Shown here: piece after piece, positions 27,540-38,300 of the stretch
Layout: the number at the start of each line of letters is the position of its first letter
Numbering within the stretch: the stretch's first letter is position 1
DNA from: Psychrobacter sp. NG25
GTDB lineage: Bacteria; Pseudomonadota; Gammaproteobacteria; Pseudomonadales; Moraxellaceae
Reading direction: 5' to 3'
DNA: 64,000 nt
Assembly: GCF_015234355.1 (NCBI RefSeq)
Contig: NZ_JADGMV010000002.1
Coordinates: forward strand, 248,001-312,000
Program-made: the position numbers and the translations under genes
Notes under the pieces: model-generated
The model's database searches: none
Told to the model about the DNA's origin: nothing
The model's input: only the letters and a program-made list of their open reading frames with translations

Positions 27540-28280
27540 ATGACTTACTGTGCCGCTATACGCCTGAAAGAAGGGATGGTTTTTGCTAGCGACACGCGTA
27601 CCAATGCTGGGGTTGATCACATCTCAACCTTCAGAAAGCTCTATCAGTATGGCATTGAAGGCGAGCGTTTTATAGTATTGCAAACAGCTGGCAGCTTAGC
27701 GACATCGCAGGCGGTCTTTAACAAACTGCAAAACGATATTGATCAGCGCCTTGAGAGTAATCTTAATACAGTAGCCACTTTATTTGATGCCGCCCAAATG
27801 GTTGGTGAATGTATGCGTGACATTATGAATCATGCAAAAGCAGTCGCTAATGCTAATGTCGATGGCGCGTTTACCAGCTCTTTTATGCTCGGTGGTCAAA
27901 TCAAAGGGCAGCCGCCTGAGCTTTACATGATTTATCCTGCAGGTAATTGTATTAAAGCCACTGAAGACACACCGTTTTTCCAATTGGGTGAAAGTAAGTA
28001 CGGCAAACCAATTCTAGATCGTTCTGTCAGCTACAATACGGATGTGAGGCATGCAGCACGTGCGTTGATGCTGTCATTTGATTCAACCATTCAATCCAAC
28101 TTGTCAGTAGGCATGCCCATAGATTTTGTACTTTATGACAATGACAGCCTAACCCTGCCTAATGGCCGACGTATTGATGAGAATGATGAATATTTCAATA
28201 GCATTCGTCGTCAATGGTCAGAGGAGCTCCGCCGTATTTTGGTTGAATTGCCTAAATGTCCTGATGGTTATTGGGGATAA
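27540..28280 (+). CDS. Anbu, proteasome-like peptidase
   Basis: A 246-residue protein of the Ntn-hydrolase fold, ancestral beta subunit (Anbu). The start MTYCAAIRLKEGMVFASDTRTNAGVDHIS is characteristic and leaves Thr2 as nucleophile after Met removal. Family members assemble as open helical or ring particles. It is last in the operon with alpha-E/ATP-grasp and transglutaminase-like partners, the standard Anbu neighbourhood. The AAGGATAAGTT upstream supports the start. Two hairpins follow before the next module. Confidence 0.93.
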   Translation: MTYCAAIRLKEGMVFASDTRTNAGVDHISTFRKLYQYGIEGERFIVLQTAGSLATSQAVFNKLQNDIDQRLESNLNTVATLFDAAQMVGECMRDIMNHAKAVANANVDGAFTSSFMLGGQIKGQPPELYMIYPAGNCIKATEDTPFFQLGESKYGKPILDRSVSYNTDVRHAARALMLSFDSTIQSNLSVGMPIDFVLYDNDSLTLPNGRRIDENDEYFNSIRRQWSEELRRILVELPKCPDGYWG

Positions 28281-28311
28281 AAGTTCCGTATAAAATCATA
28301 TTCTCTGCACT

Positions 28312-28345
28312 AAAAAGCCCTTTGTCTAATGCAAAGGGCTTTTTT
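28312..28345 (+). terminator. Terminator of the Anbu operon
   Basis: AAAAAGCCCTTTG pairs with CAAAGGGCTTTTT around a 7-nt loop, then T-rich. It ends the Anbu operon and marks the left border of the retron-like module. Confidence 0.92.
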
Positions 28346-28371
28346 ATTATCAACTAATAATTAGGCAATAA

Positions 28372-28413
28372 AAAACCGGAGTATGACTGAATAAACAGCA
28401 CTACTCCGGTTTT
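28372..28413. terminator. Second hairpin, symmetric A/T-flanked stem
   Basis: AAAACCGGAGTA pairs with TACTCCGGTTTT around an 18-nt loop, 27 bp after the previous terminator. It is symmetric and could work on both strands as a backup insulator, or form part of the ncRNA leader. Confidence 0.55.
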
Positions 28414-28419
28414 GCTTTA

Positions 28420-28790
28420 AAGACCTTGAATGCCATCATAGTGATGTCAAACTCAATTGTTGTGTAATCTACCTCATGACCTGGTACATGGAAGACTCAC
28501 TGGACTGCACCTAGATAAAGGCCCTAGTGCATTAGCTCAATCACGATTGCGTGATTGCGCCAGCGAGCTAATGACACTAGGGCCTTTATCTAGGTATTAG
28601 CAGGACTGAAACAGCCTTCCTTGGGTAAAATGTAATGGCTTGACTCGTGGACGACGCAACGTCGCCCATCACCGTAAACGGTGAAACGCTAAATCTCACA
28701 ACCCGTTAAGTGTGCCTCATAACAGTTAGTACTGTCAATACATAATTGCCCACTTTCTTTGCTTGCGACATCTGTTGTCGCCAGCTATTT
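28420..28790 (+). ncRNA. Candidate retron ncRNA (msr-msd) region; ends approximate
   Basis: A 540-bp space without ORFs before a four-gene operon ending in a retron-type RT holds a dense set of hairpins: CATCA/TGATG at 28434-28446, the long msd-like stem at 28510-28594, CGACG/CGTCG at 28652-28664, TCACCGT/ACGGTGA at 28669-28684, ACAGT/ACTGT at 28722-28735 and GCGACA/TGTCGC at 28765-28781. A long hairpin flanked by smaller ones is the shape of a retron msr-msd. I could not assign a1/a2 complementary ends or the branching G with certainty; a weak option pairs GTTGTG (28458) with CACAAC (28697). Transcript ends are not known. Confidence 0.6.
28510..28594 (+). repeat. Long msd-like hairpin
   Basis: The 29-nt arm at 28510-28538 (from CCTAGATAAAGGCCC to TTAGCTC) is the reverse complement of 28565-28594 except for one bulged base. 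The 26-nt apex contains a second hairpin, AATCAC-GATTGC-GTGATT (28539-28556). A stem this long and perfect in non-coding DNA upstream of an RT operon is what a retron msd template looks like. Confidence 0.8.
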
Positions 28791-28890
28791 ATTTTGTGAC
28801 AAAAGTCCTTGATGTTTTTTGTAAAACGCGGTTACATAGGGCATACAAATACATCGTAAGCTGACAAAATAAAAATTAAGGCAAATTTCT

Positions 28891-31800
28891 ATGAGTCTGT
28901 CCTTCGCACAAATTCAGCAAGCTTGGCAAGCCCAAGACCCTAGCTTGGTTGATAAGTTATGTTTATTAGCAACACAAGTTGATGATATTCCTGAGTCGCC
29001 CATCCCCGAGCACGAACTGACATTTGAGCGATTTTTGGACAAAATTCTAAGTCATCAGTTCCGAGAGCAAAACCCCGAAGTACAGTTTGCAGAGCGTGTG
29101 GCAATGATTGCCAAGCTTGAGGCAGACGAAGGCGTCTACCCTCTCCCTGATCGCTACAAAATCCATTTAATATTAACCGCACTGTGGGAAGATGGCAGCG
29201 CCTATTCTAGAACTATTCTAAAACAAGCCATTACGGCTTTGCCAGTCAGCTATGGTGTGTGGAAAGGTTTGAAGCGTATTTACAAGCAAGCGGAATTTTC
29301 TCAAGATTATGAGATATTTGGACAAATTTCCGCCAAGATTGATTTACAACGCTTCAATCAAACCGCTAATTCTACTGTCAGCCTAGCCACCAAAACCTAT
29401 ATGAGCCTCAGAGCATGGCGTTATCTGCGGCAATTGGGTCAGCAGATGCCAATTGGCTATATTGATGCTGCCCTCTCTGTACTCGCCAGCTATGACGAAA
29501 CCATGACAGCTGGCAGCCCTGAACAAACGAGCAGCTGGGTACTCAATCACATCTGCTTCCATAACAGCCTTGATTATGGCGTCAATCGATTCAGCAGCCG
29601 CTCACCTCGCAAGCTCTTTGATGCAAAAGGTCGCGCTTTCGCTGAGGCGTGGCAACGAGACCCTGAACCACTTATCCAGCTATTGGCTATCGCCAAAAAT
29701 GAGGCTGTCAGACAGTTCGCAACCGATAGCCTAAAACACGATTTTAAGACCCAATTACGTGATGTGAGTGGTGAGACGCTACAATATTTATCTGCCGGAC
29801 AAGCGCATAGCAAAGCGCGTGATGAGATGATTGTTTGGCTATTAGAGAACGCACCACATTTTGAAAAGTCTAAATTTCAAACATTGGGCTTGCATCAAGT
29901 CGTACTGCAACTACTCCATTCACACTATCCTGCCGCCTATCAATATGCGATTGGCTATGCCAAAAGCTACGCTCAGGACTTATCGCTCACTGAGCTGATG
30001 CTACTAGCCATGTCAGATTATGAGCCTGTTAGAGTATTTGCCATCAACAGTATCTTGAGTCGTGACCCTGTTTCTGATATCGGTGTCAACGGTTGGGGTC
30101 AGTTATTAGACACAGAGCATCACTATCAAACCGCGAGCAAACAACTTAGCAAACATTTTACGAGGCGCGATTTAACCCCTGAGTGGTTTTTTGAACGACT
30201 GACTAGTGGCAGAACACACAGCGTAAAATTTGCCATAAAAAAACTGCCTGAGCTTTATAGTGCCAAAGAGCTAGGGACTGAATATTTTATACGCGTTGCC
30301 CAGCAATTAGATATACCAGAGCAACAGGACTTCTCTGCTCATAATTGCAGTTACTGTAATGATAGCGACTGCATGGACTTTGCGTTGGATCAGCTCAGAC
30401 GTTTGGATTTGAGCCAAGTAAACGCTGCCGTGTGGCAAATGCTGTTATTACATCCACTATCGCAATCCACTATTACCGATTGGTTTGATGAAGATGTACT
30501 GTCAGCAGCAACGCTTGATATGAGCTATTGGCATGCACTTGCCTATGAGCCTGATTGGCAAGTGAGCGAATATGTTGAACAATTAAAATCTGCTGACACT
30601 CCTATTAAAAACTGGCAAAAGCACTTGGCCTTTGATGAGTACTTAGCAGAAAACGTGCGGGACTGGCTATCTGATGTGCGTCGTTTTGCACCAATAGATT
30701 TAGGTTTCGACTGGCTTATGAACCTTGCGCATAGCGAACAAGTACTCTATCGTGAATTTGCTATTGAGCGCATTAACAAAGGGTTCTTGCCTGCCGACTT
30801 TATCGCATATCTTGACAGTAATGAAGGCGCCTCTACTGACAACGCTTTCAGTAACGCTTCCATTAATGGCACTGACAATAAAGACTCGAATAGCGATGCT
30901 GCTACTGAAGTAGATTTAACCGGCCAACGCTATTTATTCACAGGCAAAATGCAAAGTATGACTCGTGGCGAGGCCGAAAAAGTTGTGAAAGCGGCTAATG
31001 GTGCCATCAGTGGCGCTGTCAACGGCAAGTTAGATTACTTGGTCATCGGTGATGATGGTTCACCGTTATACGGTAATGGCCGTAAAGGTAGCAAGCAAGT
31101 TAAAGCCGAAAGCTTAATCGCCGATGGTGCGCCGCTAAAGATTATTTCCGAAACCGCCTTTTTACAGATGCTGAGTGGTCAATCGAGAGAGGTGTCTGAA
31201 GACGATACTTTTGCAGGTGCCAACGCACTGTGGCATATGGCAACAGATGACGCTACTGCACCTATCAGTGAGCTTGCGATTAGCTACCTCAGTCATCATC
31301 ATGAACAGATCTGCATGGCACTGACAGACAGACCAGTCGATCCCGATGCGATTATCCCTTCTTCGTTCTTTGATGCAGAGCGTGTCATTCCTTTACTGCA
31401 ACACCGTAACAGCCAGCTACGAGAATTTGGCTTATTACTGAGTGAGTATGAGATGGCGACGTGGCAACCAACGCCAGCCCTATGGCTGATGATGGCAGAA
31501 TCTCCCTATACGGATATCACGCAACTACTGAAGCGTGCGCTATTGGACAAGCCATCCGTTGCCAATCGACGTTACCATGTTCAGTCAGCACAATTGAATA
31601 CTGACATGTTGAATGCGTTGATTGAAAGCAAAGCGCGAGTCGCTCGCCAAATCGGCATCACCTTGCTGCAGCGTCATGCCAATTTCCAAGATGTGCAGTC
31701 TTTATATCGATTGACCCAAAGCACAGACCGCGAAGTACGCTATGCCGCCGTGACCATGCTATGGAAACACTATAAGGCGCGTCACGTGTCGCCAAACTGG

Positions 31801-32304
31801 CAACCAACCAGTAGCGATAGTAAAGATAAAGATGCTGCGCAAGATAAAGATAGCAGCGCTCAACCAGTCATAACAGAGCAGACAGATAAACGTTTGGCAA
31901 GCTTGCCTGCAGAAGTTGATCAGCTACTAATGCTGCTACGCCGTGGCCTCTTTGAGCTACCACCTGGCCGTCTAGGCGGTTCGCAAGAGCCAAGTACTAG
32001 TGACAGCAGTAAGCATAAGCAACAACGTTACTCAGATAAAAACTCATCAGAGCAAACTGAGTCAGATAGCAACATCACGCTAAAACCCATATCTGCGAGT
32101 CGTGCCAAATTGGCTTTGATTGAGACTTTTCGTGATGTGGCATTAGCTGACAGCACCTTTGCAGCGCTCATTATGCCCACACTGTTCACCTTTACGCACT
32201 CTGCAGGCAAGATGGAGCGTCATGCGTGTTTGGTTGCCGTCACACGGTTATTGCATCGCTATCCTGAGCTATCTAAAAATCTGCAGCCAGTGGCATCGGC
32301 TTAA
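28891..32304 (+). CDS. HEAT-like repeat protein with internal BRCT domain
   Basis: A 1137-residue protein, the first gene of the RT operon. Most of it is alpha-helical repeat-like (for example MLLAMSDYEPVRVFAINSIL and STDREVRYAAVTMLW). At about 674-762 sits a BRCT domain of the DNA-ligase/RFC type (GQRYLFTGKMQSMTRGEAEK, LDYLVIGDDGSPLYGNGRKGSKQ). BRCT domains bind DNA ends or phosphoproteins. A small Cys/His group (H484, C486, C489, C494) could bind zinc. Ser/Asp/Lys-rich linkers flank the BRCT and a late segment (about 970-990 and 1030-1060). I recognise no catalytic motif. In the retron context it may recognise a DNA state or the RT-msDNA complex. The start has only AAGG 11 bp upstream. Confidence 0.75.
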   Translation: MSLSFAQIQQAWQAQDPSLVDKLCLLATQVDDIPESPIPEHELTFERFLDKILSHQFREQNPEVQFAERVAMIAKLEADEGVYPLPDRYKIHLILTALWEDGSAYSRTILKQAITALPVSYGVWKGLKRIYKQAEFSQDYEIFGQISAKIDLQRFNQTANSTVSLATKTYMSLRAWRYLRQLGQQMPIGYIDAALSVLASYDETMTAGSPEQTSSWVLNHICFHNSLDYGVNRFSSRSPRKLFDAKGRAFAEAWQRDPEPLIQLLAIAKNEAVRQFATDSLKHDFKTQLRDVSGETLQYLSAGQAHSKARDEMIVWLLENAPHFEKSKFQTLGLHQVVLQLLHSHYPAAYQYAIGYAKSYAQDLSLTELMLLAMSDYEPVRVFAINSILSRDPVSDIGVNGWGQLLDTEHHYQTASKQLSKHFTRRDLTPEWFFERLTSGRTHSVKFAIKKLPELYSAKELGTEYFIRVAQQLDIPEQQDFSAHNCSYCNDSDCMDFALDQLRRLDLSQVNAAVWQMLLLHPLSQSTITDWFDEDVLSAATLDMSYWHALAYEPDWQVSEYVEQLKSADTPIKNWQKHLAFDEYLAENVRDWLSDVRRFAPIDLGFDWLMNLAHSEQVLYREFAIERINKGFLPADFIAYLDSNEGASTDNAFSNASINGTDNKDSNSDAATEVDLTGQRYLFTGKMQSMTRGEAEKVVKAANGAISGAVNGKLDYLVIGDDGSPLYGNGRKGSKQVKAESLIADGAPLKIISETAFLQMLSGQSREVSEDDTFAGANALWHMATDDATAPISELAISYLSHHHEQICMALTDRPVDPDAIIPSSFFDAERVIPLLQHRNSQLREFGLLLSEYEMATWQPTPALWLMMAESPYTDITQLLKRALLDKPSVANRRYHVQSAQLNTDMLNALIESKARVARQIGITLLQRHANFQDVQSLYRLTQSTDREVRYAAVTMLWKHYKARHVSPNWQPTSSDSKDKDAAQDKDSSAQPVITEQTDKRLASLPAEVDQLLMLLRRGLFELPPGRLGGSQEPSTSDSSKHKQQRYSDKNSSEQTESDSNITLKPISASRAKLALIETFRDVALADSTFAALIMPTLFTFTHSAGKMERHACLVAVTRLLHRYPELSKNLQPVASA

Positions 32305-32374
32305 CGGCTTTGGCAAACAGATATAGATAAAAGATACTTAAAAAATATGACGTCACCTCAACTGAGATAACAAC

Positions 32375-35300
32375 ATGAAAACAATAACACTCCCCTATTG
32401 GGGTCAAATTATTGGCTTAGTCAGTAAGGCCAACAGCACCCAAGCGGCAACTCAAAAGACAACCAAGCAAGATGGGCGCAGTATTTTTATTACTCGCCAG
32501 CAGCAAGCATCTACTACGGTCTTATACGTCCTTGATCAACAAGGTGAGCAATTTAGCTTATCGACAACTGCGCTGCCTTGTGCGATGCAAGCCATCACCG
32601 AAATAGATGACAGCACTATTGTGATGATTGGTGATGATGGTCATCTTTACCAAACGGATTGGCAAGCCAAGAAAGTTAAGAAGACCAGTGCCAAATCCTT
32701 ACTCGATGCACCTGAAAATAATAACAGTACTATAGGCCGTGCCGTAGCAATGGCACCACTACAAGATGCACTGGCTATTTTATATCCGAAACACATCGTG
32801 GTATGGCCTTATCAGGACAGCCAAGCCAGCAGTACTGTCATCATTGAGCCTTATTCGTCTTCTATAGCAACATCAAGTAAGGAGTCTGCATTAACAGCGC
32901 TAGCAACCTCAAGTGATGGCTCGTGGCTCGTGGTGGCAGATAAAATAGGAGATGTTAGTAGCTATCAATGGACTTCAGGTGAAACAAAGCTCAATCTAAG
33001 TAGCCGCAAACAGCTCCACCAAGGTAAGGTAAACGCGCTTTGTTTTGAGCCGGTCGGTCAGTACTTTTTCTCAGCAGGCGCAGATAAGTGCTTATACCGT
33101 ACTCATGTCCAAGGCGATCTGCATCCTGTTGATAGAGCCAAGTCTAGCCAACACAGTGAAATGATCACGGCGCTTTGTGTCTCAGACACACGGTTATTTA
33201 CCGCTGCCGATGACAAGAGTGTTAAGTCATGGGCATTTGATAAAGGTCAGCCAAACAGCTGTAAAGAGGATCTGACCAAGGCTCGACAGATCGTCTTATC
33301 TTCTTATGCTGAACAACCAACGCTCATCGTCGTCAGTGCCGATCAGAGCTTACGTTTCATACCTATTGACCATACTCAAAGTACGTCACAGAATAGCACC
33401 TCACAAAATAGTACGGCAAAAAATAGCAAGCTGCTGCCAGTTACTTATATCATCAAAGACGGCTATCAGAGAATCAGCCAGTTACTGACAGATGCCTCAA
33501 ACAATAACGATGTGTCTTTTAAAGAAGGCTTGGCGCTGCTACAGGCGCAAGCAGATAACCAAACATTAGAGCTGGTTAAAAAATTACTTGCTGATAGCGA
33601 CACACTCACGGCCAATCAAGCATTGCAACTGGTACAGTGGATTGCGACAACAAAACTGGATAAAACTGCACAGGTTTTAGAGCAGCAACTAAGCTCGGCT
33701 CACAGTGCAAAAGTACGCCTTGCTGCTTTTCATGCCTTGGCCGACCGCGCAAGTACGGCGAAGCGCCCGCTGCATTATCTAGAAGAAGCCTTTAAAAACC
33801 GTTACTACGAAGAAGTGGTGGCTTCTGCGTTACAAGGTTACCTAAAGGTCGCGATGACCGATGCTACGAGCCAGCGCCGCATCTTACCTATTTTAAGAGA
33901 AGCGTTGTCACACAGTTTTGCGAATATTCGTAAGCAAGCATTGGCCTCGCTTGAGACACTATTGCCTGACAACAGCCCGCAAGCAGACTTAATGGCATTA
34001 GACTGCAATCAGTCAGACATTGTCCAATCAGGGTTAATTCGTCTGTATCAGCGCGGTATGCTAAACCATCTTGAAGTCTCGCGTCAGTTGATGCTGCTAC
34101 AGAATCATCGTAATATAGAGATTAGGCAAACGGCGTTTTACGTCTCATTACTGTCTCAACCCAAGTTGATAGAGGCGTTAAAACAGCAAGGCGACACGCA
34201 AACATTACGTACCTTAACTGATTTTGATGACTTTCGCTTACTACGTGGCACGCTACTAGATAACGCTAGTAGCACAGCGGCGAATGATAATAATGTTAAA
34301 CAATCCGATGAGGCGATCCGTTTAACCTTATCCACGCAAGACTTTATCTCGCAAGCAGATAATACCCAAGCATCTGAGAGTAAGGCTAAAACGGTAAAAT
34401 CCAAGAAGCCTGATACTGAATCTATAAAGCTAAGCAATGACACGTTAGAGCCCTTATTACAAAGCTTAAGCAATAGTCACGAAGATATCAGTTTCCGAGC
34501 GGCTTATGCGCTGGCTTGTCTACAAGACAAACGGGCGTTTGGCACTTTGATTAGTCTGATGAGCCATGAAGACAGTGCCATCATCCGTGCTGGTGTCGCC
34601 ACCGCGCTTGGTCATTTAAATATAGAAGATGCCAAAGCAGTCCTACCGACATTACTAGACGATAAGGACGCTGGCGTGCGCCAAGTCGCCATGCAAGCCT
34701 ATGGTAAGTTGTCAGACAATGTCTTGTCTTGGGCAGCGACAGGTTTTGCTTCTAAACATCAAGACATTCATGAGCAGTCTTTAGCACTGTTTTTAAAGCA
34801 TGTAACGCCAGATGGCTTAAATAGTGGTGATAGCAGTGATAAAAGCGCACAGATGTCGTCAGAGATGACAGACTTACTGCTACAAGCGTTAAACAACCCT
34901 TTTACCAGTATTCGGTTAGAAGTGGTTAAAGTTCTATTAAACCGCCAATTTAAGCAGTCATCTGACAATATTTCTAAAAACGTTTCTGACAGTGCTATCG
35001 TTGACATTATCAAGCTATTGCAGCAAAGCCTCTTTGAAGATGTGCATCAAGTGGCGATAGAAGAATGGCAACGACTGTTGCTATCGATGACATCGAAGCA
35101 TAAAACAAATAAAGTTGAAGAAACTGATAGTCAAAAGACCAATCAAGCTGTTCTGCCCCTATTCTTTGCAGATACGTTTGCCGCTATCCGTAAGCAAGCC
35201 TTTGATATTGCACTCAAGCAAAGCAAGCATTTAGGGTTTGCTGACGTCATGTTAAGCGCGCTTGCCAGCCCTTATGCTGATACCAAGCAACTGGCCCTTA

Positions 35301-38300
35301 CGACAGTGCAAGCCAGAGCGAATACGACTCAGCTGATACAGTTGATGCCAGCTCTCGTGGCCATGTTCGCTGATGACAGTATTGAGCTGCGTAAGCAAGC
35401 CTTGACGGTTGCTTTGGCACTAACAGACTTGCAGCCCACTATTTTAGCGAATAAAAACAGCACTGATGATCAACCGAATCAACACGAAGCATTAATTACC
35501 GCAGCCCTCAACAGCCCTTATCCTGACATCCAGCTAACAGTCGCTCAACTACTGGCCAGCCAATCACGCCTATATGCTGACGAAAAACAGGCACAGCGGA
35601 GTGATGAACAAGCGTATCAAGTCTTTAAACACTATCTAGAACTGCCTATGCCCTCTCAAGGCAAGAAAAGTGACAGCTATACCCAGTGGCACAGTCATGT
35701 AAGCCAAGCACTGTCTGGCTTGTCTAAACTGGCATATCCATCAAAGCATGATGCACTAGGTTGGTATGCTAAATATCTACACCACCCTGATGCTGATTTT
35801 AAACCCCTTGCACCAAAGATTACGCAGATAGTTTCTTTTGAAGACGTTGATCTACTGGTGAAATGGCAAAAAGATGAGCGCGACATTATCAGTCAATCAG
35901 CCAGTTTGTGTTTGGCTATTTTGGGTGATGCTCGCGGGCAGTACTTCCTTACTCATGACATAAGAGACGAAACAGACAATCTGAGTACGCTTGTCGCACC
36001 GATGACACCTACGCATTGGCTTCAAGCACAGCACGGTTTAGGTGTTACACATGCACGGCAATTACAGCCTTTATTTGAGTCAGAGCCCTATGCAGTAGCA
36101 GCTAGACTGTTATTGATATTTAATGACTTACAGAATGGCTTGCAAGATAGCCTGCAAGCTCCTGAAAAGACCGCTACTAGCACTGGTCGACCCAACCGAC
36201 TGATAGAAGCCCTAAGCTTTGCCGATAATGACACGGCAGTAGTCTATGCCAACATACTCGCTCGTTATCCTATTGACGTACAACACCCTAATAACCAAAA
36301 AGCCCTATCGTTAACGTGGCAGTACCTAAGTGATTACTTGTCACGTCAATTAGGCAGTATTTTATCTTCTCACTCTGAAGTCATCACAATGATGATGGAT
36401 GCCATGCCAAACACGGCAGATAAAGGTGGTGTTAAAGGACAGTCGAATAATACGGCCTCTATCCGAGTAAGTATCCTGACAACCGTCAGTACCGAAAAAT
36501 TACTACAGCTCGCCAACCTCAGTCGCCATCAGCAGCCATTGGTACGCGCACAAACCATTAGTGTCATTTGCCACTTATCTGAATTACTCGCCCATGACTA
36601 TTATGACGATGAGGACGATGTTTTTGAGACACTACAAAAATGGCAACGCAGTTTGCAGGCATTGCTAAGTGCTCACCCTGTATCAGCCTCTATTCAGGAT
36701 GTTGCAAACGACAATATGCAAGCATCATGTGACTCTTCTACTGACAAACAAGACAGTCAGGAAGTACATTATCCTTACCAGTCTCTTGCCTTTGGCGCTT
36801 GGATTGGCGTCATACGCGTAAGCGATGATTATTATGCGAATAGCAGCACCACAGACCAAGCCATTCGAGGGCTAATGTGGCTTGCTACTCAATCATCGCA
36901 GCTTAACACCAATAACAACACTAATAACGATGAGGACTGGCGAGACAGTACCAGTCGCGTGCTACTGCCACTACTCAACCACAGTAGTTTTGACACTCGT
37001 GAGTTGGCTTGGGCATGCTTGTATAAGCTGGACATGCCTGCCAACAAGCTGGCTGACTATGCCATGAGCACGCCCTACCGTGATATGGTCAAACGCGGCT
37101 TGGATCTATTGCTAGATACCGTAAATAACAATGCCGTACAGCAGCAAAGCAAACCATCGGATACAGCTACTGTCAGTAGCGCTGATCAACAACTCATTGA
37201 TTTGTTAAAAACCAATAATCACACCTTAGCAGAAGAGACCTATCAGCTGCTAAAAGGCCGACTGGGCCATCTGCCAGCCAGCTTGCTTGGGCTACAGACC
37301 TATTGTCAGTCGCTGCTGCCTCAAATCGTTGCTGAGTGGAAACAAGTCATCGTCACACCCTTTGCAAACAGTCAAACGCCATCAGTGCAACGTCAAGATA
37401 AACTGACGTTTTTGCTGCAGGCCGTCAAGAGTGATGACTGGAGTGCTAAGTATCAAGCACTGGAGCAACTGGTCGAGTTTTATGACGTACTGTTTGCAGA
37501 CAGTACGCTATTTGATAACTTATTTGATTTTGCTGAAGATGCTCGGACCAGTGGAGAAAAATATCGTAGCTCGAAGCTACTGTCTGATGCACTCATATCG
37601 TACCAATACCTCAATAAGAATACTTTAGAAGGGCGTTTAGAGAGCAGCTTTGATATCACCACTGCTGAACAGGTTGCCAATGCGGCGCACTTTCGATTAT
37701 TAGCCTTACTTGATGACCCTCACAACAAAAAACCTAAACAGATTATTTATTGGGATATTGCTGACCTACGTAACAAAAAATTGGTTGAACCCTTACTGCA
37801 GCGTTTAGAAAATCTGTTTGAGCACACGCCAGAAAAAAATAAAGAAGAGCGTAAATACTTATTTACTACTCTCTTAAAAATCAGCGGTTACGATCAAAAA
37901 ATTGAGGATTATTTGGAGGAGCGTGAAGACACGCGTTGGTTGCAACGTCAGCATCCAAGAGACCCGCAAGTGCTACTGTCGCTGTTTATCACGCTTATGA
38001 ATCATAATGATTATGAGCTTGCCACGCAGCTATTGCCATCACTTGCATGGGTACAATCGGACGACAGCGACCTATCCTCACGCATTGATACCGCTTTAGC
38101 ACTCGCCTATGAGCAAATACCAGCCAACCATACCTTTAAGTTGGTTGAAGCACTGGCATATCGAGCCAAAAGACGTCACGGAAGCATTGCTTCATTACAA
38201 AACGCCCTACGCAATAAAGACGCCGATGTGCAGTTTGCCGCGGCTGAAGGACTCGCTAAATGCGGTCATGCTGATGGGGTCAATATCTTGATGGCCACGA

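Noticed and set aside
28372..28413. Symmetric CCGGAG hairpin as the msd or as a1/a2 of the ncRNA
   Set aside because: It is short, has A/T flanks on both sides like a bidirectional terminator, and lies between the Anbu terminator and the long hairpin.
28794..28808. TTTTGTGACAAAA dyad before the RT operon as a hairpin of the ncRNA
   Set aside because: The loop would be one base, impossible in RNA; at most it is a protein-binding palindrome.
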